Assembly (NCBI RefSeq): GCF_014205215.1
Contig: NZ_JACHNC010000001.1
Location: 6,816,501-6,880,500, forward strand
Direction of reading: 5' to 3'
DNA length: 64,000 nt
Source of the DNA: Actinoplanes lobatus
GTDB lineage: Bacteria > Actinomycetota > Actinomycetes > Mycobacteriales > Micromonosporaceae
The translations under genes and the position numbers were made by a program. Below, piece after piece: positions 34,256 through 41,989 of the stretch. The number at the start of each line of letters is the position of its first letter. Position 1 is the first letter of the stretch. The notes under the pieces are model-generated. The model did no database searches. It saw nothing but the letters and a program-made list of their open reading frames with translations, and had not been told where the DNA came from.

Positions 34256-35485
34256 ATGTCGCGACGTCGTCGTCGCCCGGCCACCCTGCTGGCCGGCCTG
34301 CTCGTTCTGGCCCTGTCCGCGCCCCTGTCGGCCTCGGTGCCGGCGGCCGGCGCATCCCGCGCCCAAGCGGTGCCACTCAGCGAGCTGACCGTGGTGTCCG
34401 AACAGGTGGCTTCCGGTCTGCAGCGCCCGATCGCGATCACCGGGCTGCCCGACGGCCGGATGCTGATCGCGGAGAAGAACGGCACCGTCCGCGCCTATCA
34501 CCCCGACACCGGCCTGGCGGCCGAGCCGGTGTTCGACCTGACCGCCCGCATCGACGCGTCGGACAACGAGCGCGGCCTGCTCGGCATCACGCCCGCGCCG
34601 AACTTCGCACGCACCGGGATGCTCTACGTGGCCTACACGAGCCTGCCGGCCGGCGCGCTGACCCTGGCGCGACTGCCCATCGGCGCCCCGGAACGGCTAC
34701 AGGTGCTGCTCACCCAGGAGCACGCCGAGTACGGCAACCACAACGGCGGACAGGTGGCGTTCGGCCGCGACGGCTACCTCTACTGGTCCACCGGCGACGG
34801 CGGCCACGCGAACGACCCGTTCAAGGCCGGTCAGGACCTCGGCACCCTGCTCGGCAAGATCGTGCGGATCGACGTCGACCGCGCCTGCGGCGCCAAGCCC
34901 TACTGCGTGCCTTCCACAAACCCCTTCATTCGTACGCCGGGCGCGCGGCCGGAGATCTGGGTGTACGGCCTGCGCAACCCGTGGCGGTTCTCCGTCGACC
35001 CGGTCGACAATTCGCTGTGGATCGGTGACGTCGGCCAGGGTCTGGTCGAGGAGATCAACCACATCCGGCCCTGGCAGGGCGGGGCGAACCTCGGCTGGTC
35101 CTGCAAGGAGGGCACCCCGGTGTTCGACCCGGCGCAATGCCGGCCGGGCGTGCGGTACGTCGACCCGGTCTTCGAGTACGAGCACTTCCTCACCGACAGC
35201 TGCTCGGTGATCGGCGGTGTGGTGTACCGAGGATCCCGGACCCCCGAGGCGTGGGGGACATACGTCGCGAGCGACTACTGCGCGCCCCGCGTCTACGCCG
35301 TGCGCCCCCAGCGCGACGGTGGCTACGAGACCGCCACGATCGGCGCCTTTCCCACCCAGCCGACCGCGATCGCCGCCGACGTGCACGGCGAACTGTACGT
35401 GCTCAGCGACTACCCGGGATGGCTGAGCCGGGTACGGTTCGAGCGAGTCCAACCGGTCTCCGCGGGCGGGGCCGGCCGCTCGTGA
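34256..35485 (+). CDS. Secreted PQQ-type soluble aldose/glucose dehydrogenase-like protein
   Basis: 409 residues. Basic start (M-S-R-R-R-R-R) and signal helix, cleavage near A-G-A-S around 28. The six-bladed propeller shows family blocks: G-L-Q-R-P-I-A-I-T, D-N-E-R-G-L-L-G-I, the catalytic His in Y-G-N-H-N-G-G, S-T-G-D-G-G, L-R-N-P-W-R-F-S-V-D and G-D-V-G-Q. It would oxidise aldoses to lactones outside the cell using PQQ; no PQQ synthesis genes are nearby, so the cofactor may come from elsewhere or the function may differ. GAAGGAG precedes the ATG. The operator ties it to the glucanase regulon. Confidence 0.88.
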   Translation: MSRRRRRPATLLAGLLVLALSAPLSASVPAAGASRAQAVPLSELTVVSEQVASGLQRPIAITGLPDGRMLIAEKNGTVRAYHPDTGLAAEPVFDLTARIDASDNERGLLGITPAPNFARTGMLYVAYTSLPAGALTLARLPIGAPERLQVLLTQEHAEYGNHNGGQVAFGRDGYLYWSTGDGGHANDPFKAGQDLGTLLGKIVRIDVDRACGAKPYCVPSTNPFIRTPGARPEIWVYGLRNPWRFSVDPVDNSLWIGDVGQGLVEEINHIRPWQGGANLGWSCKEGTPVFDPAQCRPGVRYVDPVFEYEHFLTDSCSVIGGVVYRGSRTPEAWGTYVASDYCAPRVYAVRPQRDGGYETATIGAFPTQPTAIAADVHGELYVLSDYPGWLSRVRFERVQPVSAGGAGRS

Positions 35486-35516
35486 CCGGGTGCCGGCGAG
35501 GACACGCGGGGACGGC

Positions 35517-35954
35517 TCAGGTCGCGTGCAGCGCCGCGGCGAGGCTTTCCAGCTCGGGCAGTTCCCCGGCGCGGGTCAGTGACTCCTCGAGCACCCGGTC
35601 GTGGGTGGGGCGCGCCTGGTCGAGCAGCTGTTGCCCGGCCGGGGTGAGCTCGGTGTAGATCCCGCGCCGGTCGTCGGCGCACAGGACCCGGGTGAGCAGC
35701 CCGCGATCCTCCAGGCGGGTGACCAGGCGGGTGGTCGCGCTGCTGGACAGCGCGGCTGCCCGGGCGAGTTGCTGCATGCGCATGTGCCAGCCGTCCTGGC
35801 GGCTCAGCGCGTCGAGCACGGTGTACTCCACCACCGAGAGCCGGTGTGCGGCCTGGAGTTCCTTCTCCAGGGCCATCTCGATGAGCCCGTGCAGCGCGGC
35901 CAGTCGCCGCCAGCCCTGGGCGCGGATCTCGACCGCGTCGTTGCCGATCCCCAT
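35517..35954 (-). CDS. MarR-family transcriptional regulator
   Basis: 145 residues. Winged helix with L-S-V-V-E-Y-T-V-L-D-A-L-S, L-A-R-A-A-A-L-S-S-S-A-T-T-R-L-V-T-R-L-E and the wing D-D-R-R-G-I-Y. Flanking helices form the dimer. It is divergent from an MFS exporter gene, the classic MarR arrangement, with TTGC-type half sites in between. Confidence 0.93.
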   Translation of the reverse strand: MGIGNDAVEIRAQGWRRLAALHGLIEMALEKELQAAHRLSVVEYTVLDALSRQDGWHMRMQQLARAAALSSSATTRLVTRLEDRGLLTRVLCADDRRGIYTELTPAGQQLLDQARPTHDRVLEESLTRAGELPELESLAAALHAT

Positions 35955-36017
35955 GCCGGTCCCCTTCCGCAGAGATGCTGCTCACCCTACACCTTCTTGC
36001 GCCGATATAGCGCGCCT

Positions 36018-36045
36018 GCAACTATCTACTCGTTGCACATGCAAC
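36018..36045. promoter_or_regulatory. Three GCAAC/GTTGC half sites, probable MarR operator
   Basis: GCAAC (36018-36022), GTTGC (36032-36036) and GCAAC (36041-36045) lie 42 bp before the exporter start. The last two form GTTGC-ACAT-GCAAC. The pattern suits a MarR dimer repressing both divergent genes. Confidence 0.55.
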
Positions 36046-36086
36046 TAGTGCACGCGCTTGTTATTGCACGCTCGAAGGAGTTTTCC

Positions 36087-37274
36087 GTGCCCCTCGCTCT
36101 GTACGCGCTCGCCATCGGCGGGTTCGGCATCGGCCTGACCGAATTCGTCATCGCCGGCCTGTTACCCGAGGTCGCCGCAGACTTTCAGGTGACGGAGGCG
36201 GTCGCCGGAGGTCTCATCTCCGGGTACGCCCTGGCCGTCGCGATCGGGGCGATCGGGCTCACCGCCGCGCTGGGCCGCGTCGACCGCCGGCGCGCCCTGC
36301 TGGGACTGATGGTGCTGTTCATCGCCGGCAACCTGCTCTCCGCGATCGCCCCCGACTACGGCCTGATGATGCTCGGCCGCGTCCTCGCCGCCCTGTGCCA
36401 CGGCGCGTTCTTCGGCATCGGCTCGGTCGTCGCGGCCGACCTCGTGCCGGCCGAGAAGAGGGCCGCGGCCATCTCGATCATGTTCGGCGGGCTGACCGTC
36501 GCCAACGTGCTCGGCGTTCCGCTCGGCACCTTCCTCGGGCAGGCCGCGGGCTGGCGCTCGACGTTCTGGGCGATCGCGGTCATCGGCGTGTTCGCCCTCG
36601 CCGGCATCGCCGCCCTGATCCCGGCCACCCCCGCCCCGGCCGGCGGCAGCCTGCTCGGCGAGTTCCGGGTCTTCACCAGCGGCCAGGTCTGGCTGTCGAT
36701 CCTGGTGACGATCCTCGGGTACGGCGGCATGTTCGGCGCGTTCAGCTACCTCGCCTACACCCTGACCGCGGTCGGCGGCTTCCCCGCCACCGCCGTACCG
36801 TGGCTGCTCATCGTGTTCGGCCTCGGCCTGTTCGCCGGCAACATCGCCGGCGGCCGGGCCGCCGACCGCAACCTCCCCGTCACCCTGATCGTGCTGCTCA
36901 CCGGGCTCGCCGTCGTCCTCGCCGGCTTCGCCCTGACCGCCGGCAACCGGACCGCCACCGTCGTCGCCCTGCTGCTGATGGGCGGATTCGGCTTCGCCAC
37001 CGTGCCGGGCCTGCAGATGCGCATCCTTGGCCACGCCACCCAGGCGCCGGCCCTGGCCTCCGGCGCGAACATCGCCGCCTTCAACGTCGGCAACGCCTTC
37101 GGCGCCTGGCTGGGCGGCACCACCATCGACGCGGGCCTGGGCTACACCTCACCGCTGTGGGCCGGCGCCGCCGTCACCACCGCCGCCCTGCTCGTCTACC
37201 TGCTGGCGACCCGCCTGCCCGGCGGCGAACTCGCCGGCCGCACCACCCTCGCGCCGGCAACCGCCGCGCGCTGA
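36087..37274 (+). CDS. MFS drug/arabinose-type efflux transporter
   Basis: 395 residues, twelve predicted helices. Family marks: G-L-T-E-F-V-I-A-G-L-L-P at the first helix, the loop G-R-V-D-R-R-R-A-L-L-G after helix 2, and A-L-C-H-G-A-F-F-G-I-G in helix 4, typical of the AraJ/DHA1 group that exports sugars or drugs. GTG start with GAAGGAG exactly upstream. The aldo-keto reductase follows after 26 bp and may be co-transcribed. Confidence 0.92.
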   Translation: MPLALYALAIGGFGIGLTEFVIAGLLPEVAADFQVTEAVAGGLISGYALAVAIGAIGLTAALGRVDRRRALLGLMVLFIAGNLLSAIAPDYGLMMLGRVLAALCHGAFFGIGSVVAADLVPAEKRAAAISIMFGGLTVANVLGVPLGTFLGQAAGWRSTFWAIAVIGVFALAGIAALIPATPAPAGGSLLGEFRVFTSGQVWLSILVTILGYGGMFGAFSYLAYTLTAVGGFPATAVPWLLIVFGLGLFAGNIAGGRAADRNLPVTLIVLLTGLAVVLAGFALTAGNRTATVVALLLMGGFGFATVPGLQMRILGHATQAPALASGANIAAFNVGNAFGAWLGGTTIDAGLGYTSPLWAGAAVTTAALLVYLLATRLPGGELAGRTTLAPATAAR

Positions 37275-37300
37275 CCACACCAGTCCCGAACGAGGAACCG

Positions 37301-38128
37301 ATGACCCACCTCCCCGCCGTCACTCTCAACAACGGCGTCACCGTCCCGCAGGTCGGCTTCGGCGTCTGGCAGATCCCCGACGCACAGACCCAGGCCGCCG
37401 TCGCCACCGCCCTGGAAACCGGCTACCGCAGCATCGACACCGCCGCCGCCTACGGCAACGAGACCGGCGTCGGCCGGGCGATCGCCACCTCCGGCCTGCC
37501 CCGCGACGACCTGTTCGTCACCACCAAGCTGTGGATCGCCGACCTCGGCCGTACCTCCGCCCGTGACGCTCTGCACGCCAGCCTGGAGCGGCTCGCCCTG
37601 GACCGGGTCGACCTGTACCTGATCCACTGGCCCGCCCCGGCCACCGATGCCTACCTGGACGCCTGGCAGGGCCTGGAAGACCTTTACGCCGAAGGCCTGA
37701 CCCGCGCGATCGGTGTCTCCAACTTCCTCCCGGAACACCTGGACCGCGTGATCGCGCTGGGCGGCACCGTTCCCGCCGTCAACCAGATCGAACTGCACCC
37801 GGCCCTGCAGAACCGCGAGACGGCCGCCGCCGGCCGCGTCCGCGGCATCGCCACCGAGGCGTGGAGCCCGCTCGCACAGGGCGCCGTCCTCACCGAGGCC
37901 CCGGTCGTCGCGGCCGCGCGGGCACACGGCGTCACCCCGGCCCAAGTCATCCTGCGATGGCACGTGCAGCAGGGCCGCATCGTGATCCCCAAGTCGGTGA
38001 CACCCTCGCGCATCGCCGCCAACCTCGACGTCTTCGGCTTCGAGCTCACCACCGGCGAACTGGCCGCCATCGACGCCCTCGACCGTGACGGCCGCACCGG
38101 GCCCCACCCGGCCACCTTCAACGGCTGA
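37301..38128 (+). CDS. Aldo-keto reductase
   Basis: 275 residues, AKR5-like. The full catalytic tetrad is visible: Asp46, Tyr51, Lys76, His109. NADPH-binding tail motif I-P-K-S-V-T-P-S-R-I. It would reduce aldehydes such as 2,5-diketogluconate or toxic carbonyls. Placed behind the efflux gene under MarR control, it probably belongs to a stress response. Confidence 0.94.
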   Translation: MTHLPAVTLNNGVTVPQVGFGVWQIPDAQTQAAVATALETGYRSIDTAAAYGNETGVGRAIATSGLPRDDLFVTTKLWIADLGRTSARDALHASLERLALDRVDLYLIHWPAPATDAYLDAWQGLEDLYAEGLTRAIGVSNFLPEHLDRVIALGGTVPAVNQIELHPALQNRETAAAGRVRGIATEAWSPLAQGAVLTEAPVVAAARAHGVTPAQVILRWHVQQGRIVIPKSVTPSRIAANLDVFGFELTTGELAAIDALDRDGRTGPHPATFNG

Positions 38129-38144
38129 CCCCGATGCGTACGCC

Positions 38145-38180
38145 CGGACCCGCAGCCCGCCCACCGGGCTCGCGGGTCCG
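38145..38180 (+). terminator. Hairpin terminator after the aldo-keto reductase gene
   Basis: CGGACCCGC (38145-38153) pairs with GCGGGTCCG (38172-38180); an inner GCCCG/CGGGC stem strengthens it, followed by a short CCTTT. Confidence 0.7.
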
Positions 38181-38339
38181 CCTTTCCGTCGACTCGCAAC
38201 ATCGGATCCGGCTGAGGGGCTACCGCGACGGATCCATCAACGCGACCATGGGCGGCGCGTGAAGTTGCGAGGGCGAGAGCCGGCCCCCGCTACTCGATCG
38301 TGAATGGTTACGTTCATCGGCCCGAGAGGTACGACATCC

Positions 38340-39113
38340 GTGCTTGATTTCGACCGGTACCTGCTGGAACTCGAAGCCGAAACGGCCAGACTGGCCGGCT
38401 TGGCGCGCGACTCGGACGGTCAGCGCCCGATTCCGACCTGCCCCGGCTGGACGTTGGAGCAACTGGTCGGGCACGTCGGCCGCGGGCACCGATGGGCAGC
38501 CGAGATCATCCAGCGGCGCTTGCTGGAGCCGATCCCCATGCCGGAGGTGGCCGTGCCTGCCGACCCGGATGAGCGGAGCGAGTGGTTGACGGCGGGCGCC
38601 TGGATGCTCGCTGACGCGGTGCGGGCCGTGGGACCGGAACAGCCGGTGTGGACGTGGCAGAAGGATCGGTCGGCGGGCTTCTGGCTGCGAAGACTGCTCC
38701 ATGACGAGGTGGTGCATCGCTTCGACGCCGAACTGGCTCTGGGTATCGAGGGGGACCTGGCGGCGGATCTTGCGGCCGACGGCGTGTCCGACCTGCTGGA
38801 CACCGCCGCCACTCTTTCCCGGCCGGACATCGGCGTACCGAGCGCATTCGCCGGCCTGAGAGGTGCCGGCGAGTCGCTGCAGTTCGTTGCCACGGACGCG
38901 GACCTCATATCGAGTCACGAGTGGTCGGTCGTCCGTGGCCCGGCCGGCGTCGCCTGGCGGCACGGACACCACCAGGCGCACGTCACGGTATGTGGGCCTG
39001 CCCTCCGGTTGCTGCTCCTGCTCAATCGGCGCCTGTCGGCGGAAACGGCGGACATCGAGATCATCGGCGACCGGGAACTCTTCGCGCATTGGTGGTCGAA
39101 CAGCACATTCTGA
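38340..39113 (+). CDS. Maleylpyruvate isomerase/mycothiol-dependent DinB-like protein
   Basis: 257 residues from a GTG with GAGAGG 10 bases upstream (an ATG at 38304 is alternative). N-terminal four-helix DinB-type domain: T-C-P-G-W-T-L-E-Q-L-V-G-H-V-G-R-G-H-R-W-A with the metal-binding His, and a later W-L-R-R-L-L-H-D-E-V-V-H-R-F-D providing the second and third ligands (H-D-E-V-V-H). A C-terminal domain ends near 257. Such proteins use mycothiol as thiol cofactor in actinomycetes. Substrate unknown. Confidence 0.88.
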   Translation: MLDFDRYLLELEAETARLAGLARDSDGQRPIPTCPGWTLEQLVGHVGRGHRWAAEIIQRRLLEPIPMPEVAVPADPDERSEWLTAGAWMLADAVRAVGPEQPVWTWQKDRSAGFWLRRLLHDEVVHRFDAELALGIEGDLAADLAADGVSDLLDTAATLSRPDIGVPSAFAGLRGAGESLQFVATDADLISSHEWSVVRGPAGVAWRHGHHQAHVTVCGPALRLLLLLNRRLSAETADIEIIGDRELFAHWWSNSTF

Positions 39114-39233
39114 GTCGCCGCGCCGGTCAAGGAGTGTGTCCTCATCGCCGATGCCAGCCACTCCTCGACTCCGGCCAGGCGACCGCCGCGGGGCGAACGC
39201 GGTTTCGTCATCCGGATCGGAGGTGGGAAAGCC

Positions 39234-40199
39234 CTACGCCGCACCACGGTCGGCCCTGCCGCCCCGGCGGCGCCGTTGCGTCAGGTCCGCGGCCGCGGTC
39301 TGCCAATGCGGATGGTCGAATATGAATCCTGCGTCAGCGAGCCGGCCCGGAACAACTCGCCGACTTTTCAGCAGTAGCTCGGTGTCTGACCGGAGTGCGA
39401 ACGCGCCGATCTCGGCCATCCAGGTGGTTGCCGGAAGTCCGACCGGTATCCGCCAGGCCGAGCGCAGCTCTCGCATGAACTCCCGCTGCGGCAAGGGGCC
39501 GGGTGCGGCCAGATTCACGGCTCCTTCGAGATCGTCGTGCTCGATCAGGAACCGAATGGCACGGACGAAGTCGTGGTCGTGAATCCACGAGACATACTGC
39601 CTGCCGCCGGCCACGGGTCCGCCGAGACCGAGCCGGGCAAGCCGGCTGAGCACGTCGAATACGCCGCCACGGTCGGGGCTCATCACCATGGCCGATCGCA
39701 ACGCGACCTTGCGCGTGTGGGGAGTCACTGCTTGTTCCTGCGCGGCCTCCCAGTTCTGGGCGATCTCGACACTGTAGGCCCAGTAGCCGGGCACACCATG
39801 CTCGTTGCCGCCGATCAGACCGCCGAACTCGTCGTTGGCCGCGTCGCAACGGTGTGCATAGATGGTTGCGGTGCTCATCTGCAGCCAGATCCTGGGTGGT
39901 CGGGCCGCCTCGGCGATGGCGTCACCGACAACACGTGCCGACTCCACACGTGAGTTCATCATGGCTTCGAGGTTCTGCTGGGTGTACCGACAGCTCACGC
40001 TGCGCCCCGCCAGATTGATGACGACATCGCTGCCGTCGATCTCCCGGATCCAGGCTCCCGGCGTCGAGCCGTCCCAGTAGACCTGACGCTCGCCCTTGGG
40101 GGAGCGCGTCAGCACGACGACGTCGTGACCTTCCGCAGTCAATGCCCGATCCAGAATCGTGCCGACCTGCCCGGTCCCCCCGGGAATGATGACCTTCAC
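39234..40199 (-). CDS. NAD-dependent epimerase of the TIGR01777 type
   Basis: 321 residues from a GTG with GGAGAGG in front. Rossmann start V-I-I-P-G-G-T-G-Q-V-G; V-V-I-N-L-A-G-R-S; active-site Y-x-x-x in Y-W-A-Y-S-V-E-I; C-terminal F-I-F-D-H-P-H-W. The C-terminal DUF1731-like segment (R-V-V-P-G-R-L-A-D-A-G-F) is typical. The chemical role of this group is not well known. The gene is preceded by two strong TTGAGC/GCTCAA palindromes. Confidence 0.88.
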   Translation of the reverse strand: MKVIIPGGTGQVGTILDRALTAEGHDVVVLTRSPKGERQVYWDGSTPGAWIREIDGSDVVINLAGRSVSCRYTQQNLEAMMNSRVESARVVGDAIAEAARPPRIWLQMSTATIYAHRCDAANDEFGGLIGGNEHGVPGYWAYSVEIAQNWEAAQEQAVTPHTRKVALRSAMVMSPDRGGVFDVLSRLARLGLGGPVAGGRQYVSWIHDHDFVRAIRFLIEHDDLEGAVNLAAPGPLPQREFMRELRSAWRIPVGLPATTWMAEIGAFALRSDTELLLKSRRVVPGRLADAGFIFDHPHWQTAAADLTQRRRRGGRADRGAA

Positions 40200-40271
40200 G
40201 GAACCTCTCCAGTTCGCTCGCGGCCGGCCGAACGGCTGCACCGGCGCCGCGCAACTGCTCTTCCCATGCCG

Positions 40272-40332
40272 ACCTTCCGTCTTGAGCGGTTGCTCAAGAC
40301 GGAAGGTTACGAGCTTTTGAGCGATTGCTCAA
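40272..40332. promoter_or_regulatory. Two TetR-type operators upstream of the epimerase gene
   Basis: Site 1: 16-bp arms 40272-40287 and 40292-40307 (core TTGAGC-GGTT-GCTCAA), a perfect inverted repeat. Site 2: TTGAGC-GATT-GCTCAA at 40317-40332. The core differs at one base. They suit a TetR-family repressor, but no tetR gene is adjacent. Site 1 could also end transcription from the pectate lyase gene. Confidence 0.6.
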
Positions 40333-40407
40333 GTCTCGGCGACGCCGTGACCGGCGATGAGCGGAGCGCAGATCGCCGCCCCGCAGCGGCGATCCGGGAC
40401 GCGTGGC

Positions 40408-41835
40408 TCACCGGTACTGGTTGTCGAGCAGGCCGTTGATGTACTTCTCGATGTTGGTGTAGCCGGTCGCGTCGAAGTCGCCGCCGGCGTCGTTCGCGGC
40501 CGGGTTCAGGCCGTACCGTGATTCCCAGGCGTCGGGCATGCCGTCGCGGTCGGTGTCGGGTTGAGCGGTTCCGCCGGCGATCGTGCCGTAGCCGTTGTTG
40601 TTCAGGCCCGTCGCGGTCTGCGTGCTCCACAGGGCGCCCTTGGCGCCCAGTGACGTCACGTCCGCCACGACCAGCTTGTCCACGTCGTCGCGGGGCACGG
40701 CGCCGGCGTTGGTGATCACGTCGGCGTAGCCCGCGGCGGCCGACACCGTCGGGATCTTCGCGGTGTCGGCGGAGAACGCTGAGGCGAGTTCGGTGGCGCC
40801 ACCGCGGACCACGGCGGCCGTGCCGTTCAACTGCCCGTCCTTGTTGCTGTCGATCCAGTTGTCGCGGTTGTAGATCTGCTGGTTACCGGTCTGGTAGTAG
40901 TAGTTCGAGGCGCTGGTGGTGCGCGGTCCGGTGATGAAGTAGTTGCCGACGACATCGTGCAGGAAGTGGCCGCTGGAGTTCCCGGCGGTGTAGCCGGCCT
41001 GGTAGTTGTAGACGACGTTGTTCACGAACTGGGTGTTGGCCTTGGCCAACGGGTTGCGGTTGTGGGAGTTCGCCCACAGGTTGCGCCACCAGGTGTAGGG
41101 GCCGGTTTCGGTGTGCGCGCCGAACTGCTGGCCGATCGGGTTCGCGTCGATCGAATACTGGACGGTGATGTTCGACGCCCGTACCGCATCGATGTTGTTC
41201 CAGGCCCCGAACTCGATCGAAACGTGATCGAAGATCAGATTGCTGGCGTCCAGCCAGTTGATGCCGTTGTTCTTCTGGTCGGCGTCCTCGGTGCCCATCC
41301 GGAACCGGAAGTTACGGACGATCACGTTGGTGCCGCTGTTGAACGAAACCTCACCGCCCTGTACGCCGATGCCGCCGCCCGGTGCGGTCTGCCCGGCGAT
41401 CGTGATGTTGCTCTTCACCAGCACCGTCGACGACAGCTTGAGGTAACCGCCGACGTCGAAGACCACGATCCGGTTGTTCGCGCTGACCGCGTCGCGGAAC
41501 GACCCGGTGCCCGAGTCGTTCAGATTCGTGACGTGGTAGACGGTGCCGCCGCGGCCGCCGGTGGCCGCGGCGCCGTAGCCGACAGCGGTCGGGAACGCCT
41601 TGACCGGGCCGGCCGGCGGTGCGCTGGTCGGCGAGGTGGCGCCCGGCGACGTGGGGGCCGGTGTGGTGCCGCCGGTGCAGGCCACGATGGCGGCGCCGAA
41701 GCCGCCCGGCCAGGTGTTGGAGACCGTGTACTTCACCGAGCATCCGGCGGCGGCCTCGGCGCGCGGGGCGAGGACCAGTCCGGCTGCGGCGGTGACGGCG
41801 ACGACGGACGTCGCGGCCAGCACGTTGCGTTTCAT
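40408..41835 (-). CDS. Secreted PL1-type pectate lyase with a vestigial CBM2
   Basis: 475 residues. Sec signal with cleavage near A-E-A-A (about 30). Residues 32-55 read like the first strand of a CBM2 (C-S-V-K-Y-T-V, N-T-W-P-G-G-F) and then jump to its closing A-C, so most of the module is deleted. A Pro/Thr linker leads to a right-handed beta-helix lyase with V-T-N-L-N-D-S-G-x-G-S-F-R, N-I-T-I-A-G-Q-T-A-P-G, F-D-H-V-S-I-E and the R-N-P region. The C-terminus has a Ca-binding D-T-D-R-D-G-M-P-D-A-W-E. It should cleave pectate outside the cell. Confidence 0.9.
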   Translation of the reverse strand: MKRNVLAATSVVAVTAAAGLVLAPRAEAAAGCSVKYTVSNTWPGGFGAAIVACTGGTTPAPTSPGATSPTSAPPAGPVKAFPTAVGYGAAATGGRGGTVYHVTNLNDSGTGSFRDAVSANNRIVVFDVGGYLKLSSTVLVKSNITIAGQTAPGGGIGVQGGEVSFNSGTNVIVRNFRFRMGTEDADQKNNGINWLDASNLIFDHVSIEFGAWNNIDAVRASNITVQYSIDANPIGQQFGAHTETGPYTWWRNLWANSHNRNPLAKANTQFVNNVVYNYQAGYTAGNSSGHFLHDVVGNYFITGPRTTSASNYYYQTGNQQIYNRDNWIDSNKDGQLNGTAAVVRGGATELASAFSADTAKIPTVSAAAGYADVITNAGAVPRDDVDKLVVADVTSLGAKGALWSTQTATGLNNNGYGTIAGGTAQPDTDRDGMPDAWESRYGLNPAANDAGGDFDATGYTNIEKYINGLLDNQYR

Positions 41836-41989
41836 CGGGAACCTCTTCGGGGATCGGGGAACGCCTCTGTCGGGGGTGCTGTCCTGTAGGTGCTCCGGGC
41901 GCGGCCGGATAACACAAAGGAGAAAGCCCAGCCGATCCCACCGGCGGTGTTCGGGCACTACGGCCTTCCCTACCGAGCGGGCGTCGCCG

